64,000 nt of DNA, from assembly GCF_008360935.1 (NCBI RefSeq), contig NZ_SRXO01000013.1:62001-126000 (forward strand). Reading direction: 5' to 3'. Below the pieces are notes generated by a model. That model was given only the letters and a program-made list of their open reading frames with translations, was not told where the DNA came from and searched no databases. Source of the DNA: Siccirubricoccus phaeus (lineage in GTDB: Bacteria > Pseudomonadota > Alphaproteobacteria > Acetobacterales > Acetobacteraceae). Positions 42,792-51,329 of the stretch are shown here, one piece after another. Numbering within the stretch: position 1 is the stretch's first letter; the number at the start of each line of letters is the position of its first letter. Both the position numbers and the translations under genes were made by a program.

Positions 42792-44897
42792 ATGAACATC
42801 CATTCAAAGATCATCGCCCTGCTCTGCCTCGCCTTGCCCAGCGCCGCCGCGGCGCAGGAGCCGCAAGCGGCCGGACCGGCAGAGGTGGAGCTGCCGCCTA
42901 TCGTCGTGCAGTCCCGCGCCTTCGAGGCTGCACGCAACGCCATCGCCCCCGCCCTCGGCGCCAGCCGCTATGAGATCGACCGCGCCGCCATCGCCACCCT
43001 GCCCCAGGGCGAGAATGCCCGGCTGACCGACGTGCTGCTGCAGGCGCCCGGCGTGGTGCAGGAGGCCTTCGGCGATCTGCATGTCCGCGGCGACCACCGC
43101 AATTTGCAGTACCGGCTGAACGGCGTGCTGCTGCCGGAGGCGATCAGCGGCTTCAGCCAGCTTTTCGATGCGCGGGCGCTGCGCAGCGTCTCGCTCATCA
43201 CCGGCGCGCTGCCGGCGCAATTCGGCTACCGCACCGCCGGCATCGTGGACATGGTGCTGCGTTCCGGTGTCGAGGATGCGGGCGGCGCCGTGAGCCTCTA
43301 TGGCGGCAGCTTCGGCACCCTCCAGCCTGGCTTCAATTACGGCGGCATGGCCGGTCCCGTGGAGTATTTCGCCAGCCTCTCCGGCCTCGCCAGCGACCGC
43401 GGCTTCGAGAACCCGACCCGTGGCCCGGACGGCATCCACAACGAGACGCGGCAGGTGCGCGGCCTGATGCAGGTGGCGGTGCCGGTGGGCGAGACCACGC
43501 GGCTTTCCTTCATCGCCGGCACGGTGCAGGCGCGCTACCAGGTGCCGAACACGCCCGGGCTGGTGCCGGAATTCACCGCCTTCGGCCAGTCCAGCTTCGA
43601 CAGCGCCAGGCTGAACGCCAGGCAGGTGCAGCGCAGCAGCTTCGCCATCCTCGCCGCGCAGCATGCGGCGGGGGAGGTGGATCTGCAGCTTTCCGCCTTT
43701 CTCCGCTCCTCCTCCGTCCGCTACCGGCCGGACGGGCTGGGCGACATTCTCTTCGACGGCTTCGCCAGCGCCGTCCGCCGCGAAAGCCTGGCCTACGGGC
43801 TGCAGGGCGACGCCGCCTGGCGCGTGGCGGAGGCGCATACCCTGCGCGGCGGCCTCTTCCTTTCCGCCGACACCACCCGCAGCGCGACGGACAGCACCGT
43901 GCTGCCGCTGGACGGCCTGGGCGGCACCTTCGACGCCCCCTTCGGCATCCGCGAGCGCAGCCGGTCCGAGCAGCTTCTCTACGGCCTCTACGCCCAGGAT
44001 GAGTGGCGGCTGGCGGAGAGCCTGACGCTCAATCTCGGCGCCCGCTTCGACGTGGTGGCGGGCACGCTGGAAGCCTCCCAGCTCAGCCCGCGCGCCAATC
44101 TCGTCTGGCAGCCGGACGAGGCCACGACCGTCGCCCTGGGCTATGCGAATTACTTCACCCCGCCGCCGGCGGAGCTGCTGGGGCGCGTGGACATCCCGCG
44201 CTATCTCGGCACGACGCTGGAACCCTCCACCCTGCGCGCCGATCCGGTGAAGGCGGAGCGCTCGCACTATCTCAACCTCGGCGTCCGCCGCCGCTTCGGC
44301 GAATCCCTGACCCTCGGCGTGGAAGCCTATGCGCGCACGGTGCGGGACATGCAGGACCTCGGGCAATTCGGCCGGGCCTACATCTTCTCGCCCTACAACT
44401 ACGCCAAGGGCCGCGCCTATGGCGTGGAGTTCACCGCAGATTGGCGGGAAGGGCCCTGGCGGCTCTACGGCAACCTCTCCATCAGCCGGTCCGAGGGCAA
44501 GGGCCTCGTCTCCAACCAGTATTTCTGGACCGCCGAGGAGCTGGCGCAGGTGCAGCGCAAATGGGTGCGCACGGACCACGACCAGCTCCTCACCGGCTCC
44601 GCCGGCGCCAGCTACGAGGCCTGGGAGGGCGGCACGCTCTCCGCCTCGCTGGTCTATGGCAGCGGCATGCGGCGGGGCTTCGCCAACAGCCAGGTGATGA
44701 CGCCCTATGCCACGGTGAATCTCGGCCTGTCGCAGCGCCTGACCCTGCCGGATGGTGGGGAATGGACCTTCCGCGTCGATATCCTGAACCTGTTCGACCG
44801 GGCCTACCTGCTGCGGGACGGCACGGGGATCGGCGTCGGGGCACCGCAATATGGGATGCGGCGGGGATTCTTTGCGGGCATCTCGCGGGCGATTTGA
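42792..44897 (+). CDS. TonB-dependent outer-membrane receptor
   Basis: A 701-residue receptor for energised uptake through the outer membrane. The signal peptide is MNIHSKIIALLCLALPSAAA. A plug domain follows (RLTDVLLQAPGVVQEAFGD, LHVRGDHRNLQYRLNGV, VSLITGALPAQFGYRTAGIV), then a beta-barrel with alternating aromatic strands and a C-terminal strand ending in GFFAGISRAI. The plug is of the general ligand type rather than a siderophore-specific one. It diverges from the amidohydrolase/ABC operon across an AT-rich gap, so it may deliver that transporter's substrate to the periplasm. The stop codon lies inside a hairpin of repeat family D. Confidence 0.93.
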   Translation: MNIHSKIIALLCLALPSAAAAQEPQAAGPAEVELPPIVVQSRAFEAARNAIAPALGASRYEIDRAAIATLPQGENARLTDVLLQAPGVVQEAFGDLHVRGDHRNLQYRLNGVLLPEAISGFSQLFDARALRSVSLITGALPAQFGYRTAGIVDMVLRSGVEDAGGAVSLYGGSFGTLQPGFNYGGMAGPVEYFASLSGLASDRGFENPTRGPDGIHNETRQVRGLMQVAVPVGETTRLSFIAGTVQARYQVPNTPGLVPEFTAFGQSSFDSARLNARQVQRSSFAILAAQHAAGEVDLQLSAFLRSSSVRYRPDGLGDILFDGFASAVRRESLAYGLQGDAAWRVAEAHTLRGGLFLSADTTRSATDSTVLPLDGLGGTFDAPFGIRERSRSEQLLYGLYAQDEWRLAESLTLNLGARFDVVAGTLEASQLSPRANLVWQPDEATTVALGYANYFTPPPAELLGRVDIPRYLGTTLEPSTLRADPVKAERSHYLNLGVRRRFGESLTLGVEAYARTVRDMQDLGQFGRAYIFSPYNYAKGRAYGVEFTADWREGPWRLYGNLSISRSEGKGLVSNQYFWTAEELAQVQRKWVRTDHDQLLTGSAGASYEAWEGGTLSASLVYGSGMRRGFANSQVMTPYATVNLGLSQRLTLPDGGEWTFRVDILNLFDRAYLLRDGTGIGVGAPQYGMRRGFFAGISRAI

Positions 44898-44957
44898 GAG
44901 GGGCTCTGCCCCTCTCAAACTCTCCCCGCCAAAGGCCGAAGGGCCTTTGGAAACCAT
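44893..44957. repeat. Composite hairpin repeat, family D copy 3 (half element)
   Basis: Two stems, TTTGAGAGGGGC/GCCCCTCTCAAA (44893-44919) and CCAAAGGCC/GGCCTTTGG (44929-44950), match the left half of 30284-30442. The first stem includes the receptor's TGA (44895-44897). Lying between convergent genes, it probably terminates both. Confidence 0.8.
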
Positions 44958-44960
44958 GAA

Positions 44961-45914
44961 CTAGAACAGGAGGCCCTTCCTCAGCAGCCCATGCACGCCC
45001 TTCTCGCCGTTCACCGTCTGTGTCACATGGAAATCCACGGCCAGGGAACAGAAGCCATAAACCTGCTCGCGCGAGAGATTGGTGCGGGAGGTGATGAAGG
45101 CGATCATCTCGCGCAGCGCGGTCTTCATCGCCTGGTCCAGATCCTCATGCATGCCCATGCTGATGTAGTGCGTGGGCGTCTCGGCACGGGGATAGGCCAG
45201 GGCAGGCTTGCCGCCCTCCGCCTTGTGCAGGACGAAGGTGAAGACGCCGTTCAGGCAGGTCTCCAGCGCCGTCACGCAAACCTCGCCATCCCCCTGCACG
45301 CCATGGCCGTCGCCCACCGAGAAATTCGCTCCAGGTACATGCACCGGCAGGAACAGCGTGCTGCCCTGCTGCAACTGCTTGTTGTCCAGGTTGCCGCCAT
45401 GGATCCGCGGCTCCTTGGAAGAGATCCGGCCGAAGGCGGGCGGCGGCGCCACGCCCATCACGCCGAAGAAGGGCGCCAGCGGCAGCTCCGTGCCCCAGGG
45501 CAGCCGGCAGACCCGCCGTGCCTTGTCCACCGGAATGACCATGAGATGCGGCTCGTGGAAATCCTCCGGCAGGGTGCCGGCCAGCGGGCGGATCATGTTC
45601 CAGCCCCAATCGCTGCCCGGCTCGATGCTCTCGATCCGGATCTCCAGCATGTCGCCCGGCATGGCGCCGGCGATGGCGATCGGCCCGGTGCAGATATGCC
45701 CGGCCGTCATGCCCGGATTGGCCTCGATGATCGCCGCCAGCGCCGGCGGGATGGTCATGCCGCTGCCCGGCTCCGGCAGCACGCCCGGCCGGCCGGAGAC
45801 GCATTCCACCGCCACCGTGTCGCCGGAGGCGATGGTGAGAACCGGCGGGAAGACGGCGTCGAAGACGCCGAGGCGGACGGTCTCGGGCGTGGCGCGCAGG
45901 GAATGGCTGGCCAT
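44961..45914 (-). CDS. Acetamidase/formamidase family amidase
   Basis: A 317-residue FmdA/AmdA-type amidase releasing ammonia from short amides such as formamide or acetamide. Conserved blocks are GRPGVLPEPGSGMTIPPAL, GHICTGPIAIAGAMPGDMLE, IHGGNLDNKQLQQGSTLFLP and the metal-site region GDGHGVQGDGEVCVTALE. The ATG at 45914 follows GGAGAGAG; the upstream extension of the open frame is non-coding. It is a lone minus-strand gene convergent with the TonB receptor. A link to the nearby amidohydrolase is possible but unproven. Confidence 0.9.
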   Translation of the reverse strand: MASHSLRATPETVRLGVFDAVFPPVLTIASGDTVAVECVSGRPGVLPEPGSGMTIPPALAAIIEANPGMTAGHICTGPIAIAGAMPGDMLEIRIESIEPGSDWGWNMIRPLAGTLPEDFHEPHLMVIPVDKARRVCRLPWGTELPLAPFFGVMGVAPPPAFGRISSKEPRIHGGNLDNKQLQQGSTLFLPVHVPGANFSVGDGHGVQGDGEVCVTALETCLNGVFTFVLHKAEGGKPALAYPRAETPTHYISMGMHEDLDQAMKTALREMIAFITSRTNLSREQVYGFCSLAVDFHVTQTVNGEKGVHGLLRKGLLF

Positions 45915-46155
45915 GGGCGGCTCTCTCCGGGGCGTTGGGGGTGGGGCTGAGGGTCTACTTGCAACCGCCATGCCGCCCTCGGCAAGCCTGGCCCGCCGGC
46001 AAGTCATGGCGCTGCGCTCGGCATGCGTGGCGTCCGAAGGGGACGGTGCGTCCCGGCTGAACCCCGAGGCAGGCGGCCAGTACGGCAACCTCACCTATGG
46101 GCACCTGGCGTAAGCCGGTTGCATCGGGTGGGCGATTGAACCTGCAAACTCAGGG

Positions 46156-46232
46156 CGGGGTCCGGGGGGAAGCTCTTCCCCCCGGCAGGGTCCAGGGGCA
46201 GCGCCCCTGGTGGTGGTCTGGGGGCGAGCTCC
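46156..46232. repeat. GC hairpin block, family C copy 2
   Basis: The 320-bp gap 45915-46234 contains no gene. Its right end has GGGGGGAAGCT/AGCTCTTCCCCCC-like and CCAGGGGC/GCGCCCCTGG stems (about 46162-46210) resembling the reverse complement of 24495-24550. It abuts the cupin stop at 46235 and probably terminates that operon. Confidence 0.6.
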
Positions 46233-46234
46233 CG

Positions 46235-46645
46235 TCAGGCGACCGGCTCTGCCTTGTAGTCCGCGTCGGACACCGGCTCGAACCACGCCGTGCTCTCGCC
46301 GTTCGGCCCGTCCTCGGACATCGCCAGGTGGGAGAAGATGCGGTCCGGCGCCGCGCCGTGCCAGTGCCGCACGCCCGGCGGGATCACCACCGTATCGCCG
46401 GGGTAGAGCGCCTGCACCTGCTCGCCTTCCTTCTGGATGCGGCCGATGCCGGTGAGGCAGTAGAGCGTTTGCCCCACCGGGTGGGTGTGCCAGTTGGTGC
46501 GCCCGCCCGGGGTGAAGGTGACGACGCTGCCGCGCATGCGGGAGGGCGGGGTGACCTTCAGCACCTCATCCGAAAACACCGTGCCGGTGAAGTTCGAGGC
46601 CGGCGCCGATTTGGTGGCGCGGGACTCGGCACGCAGGATCTTCAT
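46235..46645 (-). CDS. Cupin-domain protein
   Basis: A 136-residue single-domain cupin. Cupin motif 1 is WHTHPVGQTLYCLTGIG with two histidines and a glutamine; motif 2 is YPGDTVVIPPGVRHWHGAAP. The metal site H-x-H...H fits iron or manganese. It is close to small cupins annotated as carboxymuconolactone- or mandelonitrile lyase-like, but activity is not known. Last gene of a six-gene catabolic operon, 12 bp after a Bug receptor gene. Confidence 0.88.
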   Translation of the reverse strand: MKILRAESRATKSAPASNFTGTVFSDEVLKVTPPSRMRGSVVTFTPGGRTNWHTHPVGQTLYCLTGIGRIQKEGEQVQALYPGDTVVIPPGVRHWHGAAPDRIFSHLAMSEDGPNGESTAWFEPVSDADYKAEPVA

Positions 46646-46657
46646 GGTTCGCTTCCT

Positions 46658-47635
46658 TCACTCCAGGCGCAGATTGGCGGCGCGGATCACCGTGCCCCAT
46701 TTCTGCAATTCCTCGCCGATCAGCACGGCGAATTCCGCCGGGTTGCGGGTCCACACCGTGGCGCCGGCGCGGCGGATGCGTTCCGCCGTCTCCGGGCCGG
46801 TGGCGATGCGGATGATCGCGTCCCCTAGGCGGTCGCGGATCGGCGCCGGCAGCCGCGCAGGGCCGACGAAACCGAACCACACATAGACTTCGTACCCCGG
46901 AAACCCGGCTTCCTGGAAGGTGGGCACGTCCGGCATGGTCGGGTCGCGCTCGCTGCCGGTGACGCCGAGCGCCCGCAGCCTGCCGCCTTCCACATGCGGC
47001 AGGGCGTTGGGGATGTTGTCGATGAAGAATTCCAGCCGCCCGGCGATGAGGTCGGCGAGGCCAGGCGCGCTGCCGCGATAGGGCACATGGGCGATGTCGG
47101 TGCCCGTGCGGTACTTGAACAGCTCCGCCGCGAGGTGCGGGGAGCTGCCGGCGCCGGAGCTGGCGTAGCTGAGCTTGCCGGGCGCGGCCTTCGCCGCCGC
47201 GACCAGATCGGCGAGCGTCCGGTAGGGGCTGTTCGCCGGCACCACCAGCGCATTCATCACCCGGGCGCAGACGGCGAGCGGCGTGAGGTCCTTCTGCGGG
47301 TCATAGCCGGTATGGGCGAAGAGGAAGGGGTTCATGGTGAGGTTGGCGGTATTCGCCACCACCATGGTGGCGCCGTCCGGCGCCGCCTGCGCCGTGGCGG
47401 TGATGGCGACCGACCCGCTGGCGCCCGGCCGGTTCTCCACCACGCCGAGCTGGCCAAGCATGTCGCCCATCTTCTCGCCGATCAGCCGCGCCAGCGTGTC
47501 GTTGATCGCGCCCGGGGGGTAAGGCACCAGGATGCGGATGGGCCGGTCCGGGGACCATTGCTGGGCGCGGGCCGACCCGTGGCGCAGGAGAGGGGCGAGC
47601 AGGGCAGGGGCGGCAAGCAGGGCACGGCGGTGCAT
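46658..47635 (-). CDS. Bug-family tripartite tricarboxylate receptor, periplasmic (3 of 4)
   Basis: A 325-residue Bug/TctC-type receptor. The signal peptide ends in SARAQQ; DRPIRILVPYPPGAINDTLA, VVENRPGASGSVA and HVPYRGSAPGLADLIAGRLE are standard. It keeps the VPYRGSAP ligand motif. The ATG at 47635 has GGAGGAAACCACC upstream. It lies 37 bp downstream of the CoA ligase, so the receptor may capture the acid that the ligase activates. No membrane subunit TctA/B is nearby. Confidence 0.93.
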   Translation of the reverse strand: MHRRALLAAPALLAPLLRHGSARAQQWSPDRPIRILVPYPPGAINDTLARLIGEKMGDMLGQLGVVENRPGASGSVAITATAQAAPDGATMVVANTANLTMNPFLFAHTGYDPQKDLTPLAVCARVMNALVVPANSPYRTLADLVAAAKAAPGKLSYASSGAGSSPHLAAELFKYRTGTDIAHVPYRGSAPGLADLIAGRLEFFIDNIPNALPHVEGGRLRALGVTGSERDPTMPDVPTFQEAGFPGYEVYVWFGFVGPARLPAPIRDRLGDAIIRIATGPETAERIRRAGATVWTRNPAEFAVLIGEELQKWGTVIRAANLRLE

Positions 47636-47672
47636 GGTGGTTTCCTCCCATTCGTTGAACGGAAGGCTACAC

Positions 47673-49283
47673 TCAACGCAGCCGCTGGCGCAGTTCGAAT
47701 TTCTGGATCTTGCCGGTGGAGGTCTTGGGCAGCGGGCCGAAGGTGATGCGCTTCGGAGCCTTGAAATGCGCCAGGCGGTCGCGGCACCAGGCGATGATCT
47801 CCGCCTCGGTCGGCGGGTTCGCTCCATCCACGGGGGTGACGAAGGCGTGCGGCACCTCGCCCCATTTTTCGTCCGGCGCCGCCACCACCGCGGCTTCCAT
47901 CACGCCGGGATGGGCGTAGAGCACCTCCTCCACCTCCAGCGTCGAGATGTTCTCGCCGCCGCTGATGACGATGTCCTTGGCGCGGTCCTTCACCTCGATA
48001 TAGCCGTCGGGGTGCATCACGCCGAGATCGCCGGTGTGGAACCAGCCGCCGGCGAAGGCCGCCGCATTGGCCTTGGGGTTGCGCAGATAGCCCTTCATCA
48101 CCGTATTGCCGCGCAGCATCACCTCGCCGAGCGTCGTGCCATCCGCCGGCACCGGGGCCATGGTGGCGGGGTCCAGCACCGCGGCCTCTTCCAGCATCGG
48201 GTGGTTCACGCCCTGGCGGGCTATGAAGGCGGATTTTTCGGGCAGCGGCATCTCGTCCAGCCCGGGCTGCCAGAGGCAGATGGTGGCGGGGCCGTAGCAC
48301 TCCGTCAGGCCGTAGAGATGCGTCACGGCGAAGCCCATCGCCTCCATCCCCGCGATGACGGTGGAGGGCGGCGCGGCGCCGCCGGTGGCAATGGCGACCT
48401 GGTGGGGCAGGGGGCGCTTCTTCTCCGCCGGCGCGTGGATCAGCATGGTCAGCACGACCGGCGCGGCGCACATATGCGTCACGCCATGCTCCGCGATGGC
48501 GGCGAAGATGGCGCCGGCCTCGACGCGGCGAAGGCAGACATGGGTGCCGCCCTGCAGCGTGACCGCCCAGGTATAGGTCCAGCCATTGCAGTGGAACATC
48601 GGCAGCGTCCACAGATACACGCTGCGCGGGGTGAGGCTGAAGGCCAGCGCATTGCCGCTGGCATTGAGATAGGCGCCGCGATGGTGGGCGACCACGCCCT
48701 TCGGGTCGCCCGTGGTGCCGGAGGTGTAGGAGAGCGAGATCGCCTCCCACTCATCCGCCGGCAGGCGCCAGGGCGTGGCCGGATCGCCAGTTTCGAGGAA
48801 GGCTTCATACTCGGTGCCGCCGATACGCTCCGGGCCGGGTGCCTCGCTGTCCACGATGTCGATCAGCACCGGCGGGTCCGGGACATCCGCCAGGGCGACG
48901 CGGGCGATCGGCGCCCACTCGCTGTCCACCAGGAAGGCGCGCGCGTGGGAATGCCGCAGGATGAAGCCGATGGACGCCGCATCCAGCCGGATATTGATGG
49001 TGCAGAGGACGGCGCCGGCCAGCGGCACGCCGTAATGCGCCTCCAGCATCTCCGGCGTGTTCGGTGCCAGGATCGCGACGACATCGCCCGGCCGGATGCC
49101 AGCCTGCGCCAGTGCCGAAGCGAGCCGCTGCGCCCGCTCCGCCATCTGCGCATAGGTAATGCGGCGCGCGCCATGAATGACAGCGGTGCGATGCGGGTAG
49201 ATGCGCGCCGCCCGCGCCAGGAAGGACAGCGGCGAGAGCGGAACGTGGTTCGCGCTCAGCCTCGGAAGGTCACCGTCATCCAC
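47673..49283 (-). CDS. Acyl-CoA synthetase (AMP-forming)
   Basis: A 536-residue adenylate-forming ligase converting a carboxylic acid to its CoA thioester with ATP. The P-loop is SLSYTSGTTGDPKG, the aromatic loop YGLTECYGPAT, the hinge WFHTGDLG...RAKDIVISGGENIS, and the catalytic lysine is in KTSTGKIQKFELR. It is nearest to medium-chain or FadD3-like ligases; exact acid unknown. Start is GTG at 49283 (VDDGDLPRLSANHVPLSPLS), overlapping the acyl-CoA dehydrogenase stop by 8 bp. No ATG in frame gives a complete N-terminus. Confidence 0.92.
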   Translation of the reverse strand: MDDGDLPRLSANHVPLSPLSFLARAARIYPHRTAVIHGARRITYAQMAERAQRLASALAQAGIRPGDVVAILAPNTPEMLEAHYGVPLAGAVLCTINIRLDAASIGFILRHSHARAFLVDSEWAPIARVALADVPDPPVLIDIVDSEAPGPERIGGTEYEAFLETGDPATPWRLPADEWEAISLSYTSGTTGDPKGVVAHHRGAYLNASGNALAFSLTPRSVYLWTLPMFHCNGWTYTWAVTLQGGTHVCLRRVEAGAIFAAIAEHGVTHMCAAPVVLTMLIHAPAEKKRPLPHQVAIATGGAAPPSTVIAGMEAMGFAVTHLYGLTECYGPATICLWQPGLDEMPLPEKSAFIARQGVNHPMLEEAAVLDPATMAPVPADGTTLGEVMLRGNTVMKGYLRNPKANAAAFAGGWFHTGDLGVMHPDGYIEVKDRAKDIVISGGENISTLEVEEVLYAHPGVMEAAVVAAPDEKWGEVPHAFVTPVDGANPPTEAEIIAWCRDRLAHFKAPKRITFGPLPKTSTGKIQKFELRQRLR

Positions 49284-50481
49284 GATGCACGCCCCACTGG
49301 AAGAATTCCTTGCCCTGGCGGCGGAGGAAATTCGCCAGCACCATGCGGTGCACCTCCGAGGCGCCATCCACCAGCCGTGCCTGGCGGGCGTAGCGGTACA
49401 TCCACTCCACCGGCGTGTCCTTGGAATAGCCGCGGGCGCCGAGCAATTGCAGGGCCGTATCCACCGCCTTGTGCAGCGCATCCGCGGCGACGATCTTTGC
49501 CATGGAGATCTCCTTCCGCGCCAGGCTGCCATTGTCCAGCAGCCAGGCGGCGCGCATGGTCAGCAGCCGACCGATATCCAGCTCCATCGCCGCCTGGCCG
49601 ATCATCTGCTGCACGCTCTCCTTCTCGGCCAGCGTCGTGCCGAAGCTGCGGCGCTGCTCGATATGGGCGGAGGCGATTTCCAACGCCCGGCGGCCCATGC
49701 CGCCCCAGCGCATGCAGTGGGTGAGACGGGCCGGGCCGAGGCGGATCTGGGTGACGCGGAGGCCGTCGCCGACGCCCATCAGGACATTCTCATCGGCGAT
49801 CTCGAGGCCATCGAATTCCAGCTCGCAATGCCCGCCATGCTCCTCCGGCCCCATGATCGGGATGCGGCGGATGATGCGCCAGCCGGGCTGGTCGGCATGG
49901 AAGAGGAAGGCGGTCAGGCCGTTGCGAGGATCGTCGCTGGTCCGCGCCATGAGGATGAAATGCTTCGCCGTCCCGGCACCGGTGATGAAGTGCTTGCGGC
50001 CGGTGATGATCCAGCGGTCGCCCTTCCGCTCGGCCCTGGTGAGGGTCATGGAGGGGTCGCTGCCGGCGCCGTTCGGCTCGGTCATGGCGAAGCTGCTCTG
50101 CACCTCGCCATCGATGATGGGCTGCAGCCAGCGTTCCTTCTGCGCTTCCGTGCCGACCATGTTCAGCACGCGCATATTGCCGTCATCCGGCGCCGCGCCG
50201 TGGAACACCACCGGGCCGAAGATGCTGCGGTTCATTTCCTCATAGCAGGCCGCCAGGCCGACCATGGGCAGCCCGCCGCCGCCCCGTTCCTGCGGCATCT
50301 GCAGGGCCCAAAGGCCCTGCGCCTTGGCCTCGGCGCGTAGCTTATCCAGCAGCGGCTTCGCGATGTTCTCGTGCTCGTCATAGCTCGCCGGGTCGGCTTC
50401 CAGCGGGATCAGCCTGGCCTCGACGAAGGCACGGATGCGCTGCGCGATCTCGGTGATCTCGGGAGAAAGGCTGAAATCCAT
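49276..50481 (-). CDS. Acyl-CoA dehydrogenase, ACAD11-like
   Basis: A 401-residue FAD enzyme introducing a 2,3-double bond in acyl-CoAs. Key segments are FAMTEPNGAGSDPS (flavin/substrate loop), GRKHFITGAGTAKHFILMA, RRSFGTTLAEKESVQQMIGQ and the C-terminal RLVDGASEVHRMVLA. The latter pattern is typical of the ACAD10/11 branch, linked to unusual or hydroxylated fatty acids. It overlaps the CoA ligase and follows the SDR by 11 bp, so ligase, dehydrogenase and SDR form one beta-oxidation-like unit. Confidence 0.93.
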   Translation of the reverse strand: MDFSLSPEITEIAQRIRAFVEARLIPLEADPASYDEHENIAKPLLDKLRAEAKAQGLWALQMPQERGGGGLPMVGLAACYEEMNRSIFGPVVFHGAAPDDGNMRVLNMVGTEAQKERWLQPIIDGEVQSSFAMTEPNGAGSDPSMTLTRAERKGDRWIITGRKHFITGAGTAKHFILMARTSDDPRNGLTAFLFHADQPGWRIIRRIPIMGPEEHGGHCELEFDGLEIADENVLMGVGDGLRVTQIRLGPARLTHCMRWGGMGRRALEIASAHIEQRRSFGTTLAEKESVQQMIGQAAMELDIGRLLTMRAAWLLDNGSLARKEISMAKIVAADALHKAVDTALQLLGARGYSKDTPVEWMYRYARQARLVDGASEVHRMVLANFLRRQGKEFFQWGVHRG

Positions 50482-50492
50482 CGGCGGGAGTC

Positions 50493-51260
50493 CTAGAGCG
50501 CGTTGACGGAATGGCCGCCATCCACCGCCAGCACCGCGCCGGTCATATGCGCGCCGGCGGCGGAGGCGAGGAGGAGCAGCGGGCCGGTGAGGTCCTCAGG
50601 CTGGCCGAGGCGGCGCTGCGGCACCCGCTTGACCACGGCCTGCCCGGCCTCCGAGGCGAAGAATTCGCGATTGATCGGCGTTTCGATATAGCCGGGGCAG
50701 AGCGCGTTCACGCGGATGCCATGCCGCGCCCATTCTACCGCGAGCTGCTTCGTCAGTTGCACCAGCCCGGCCTTGGAGGCGGTGTAGCCGGCGACGCCCA
50801 TCAGGATGCGCAACCCGCCGATGGAGGCAATGTTGACGATGCTGCCGGGCCGCTTCGCCGCCACCAGCCGGCGCGCCGCCTCTCCGGCGACGAGGAAGCA
50901 GCCGCGCAGGTTCACGTCCAGCACGCTGTCCCAATCCTCGGCGCTCTGCTGCAGGGCCGGCTTGGTCACCGCGATGCCGGCATTGTTCACCAATATGTCG
51001 CAGGGGCCGAAACCGGCCTCCGCCGCGTCGAAGGCGGCGGCGATGCTGGCGGGGTCCGTCACGTCCAGCGGCACGGCCAGGGCACCCTCGCCGAGTTCGG
51101 CGGCCAGCGCCGCCAGGGCCTCCGCCCGCCGTGCCGCCAGCACCACCCGGGCGCCTGCTGCATGCAGCACCCGGGCGAAATGCGCCCCCAGCGCCCCCGA
51201 GGCGCCGGTGACGAAAGCCGTATGGCCGGCCAGCGAAAACAACGACGCTGGATCGTTCAT
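50493..51260 (-). CDS. SDR family oxidoreductase
   Basis: A 255-residue classical short-chain dehydrogenase. Cofactor motif TGASGALG (18-25), NNAG in DILVNNAGIAV, the serine in NIASIGG and YTASK with the catalytic Tyr and Lys are all present, and CPGYIETPINREFF closes the substrate pocket. It probably oxidises a 3-hydroxyacyl or other secondary alcohol in the operon's pathway. The ATG at 51260 follows GGGAGGACGCGC. It is the second gene of the operon, 69 bp after a Bug receptor. Confidence 0.93.
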   Translation of the reverse strand: MNDPASLFSLAGHTAFVTGASGALGAHFARVLHAAGARVVLAARRAEALAALAAELGEGALAVPLDVTDPASIAAAFDAAEAGFGPCDILVNNAGIAVTKPALQQSAEDWDSVLDVNLRGCFLVAGEAARRLVAAKRPGSIVNIASIGGLRILMGVAGYTASKAGLVQLTKQLAVEWARHGIRVNALCPGYIETPINREFFASEAGQAVVKRVPQRRLGQPEDLTGPLLLLASAAGAHMTGAVLAVDGGHSVNAL

Positions 51261-51329
51261 GCGCGTCCTCCCGGAAAGGCATATGGCCATCCCCGGGAGG
51301 GGGACGCAAGCCGAGGCGGCGTCAGCCCC

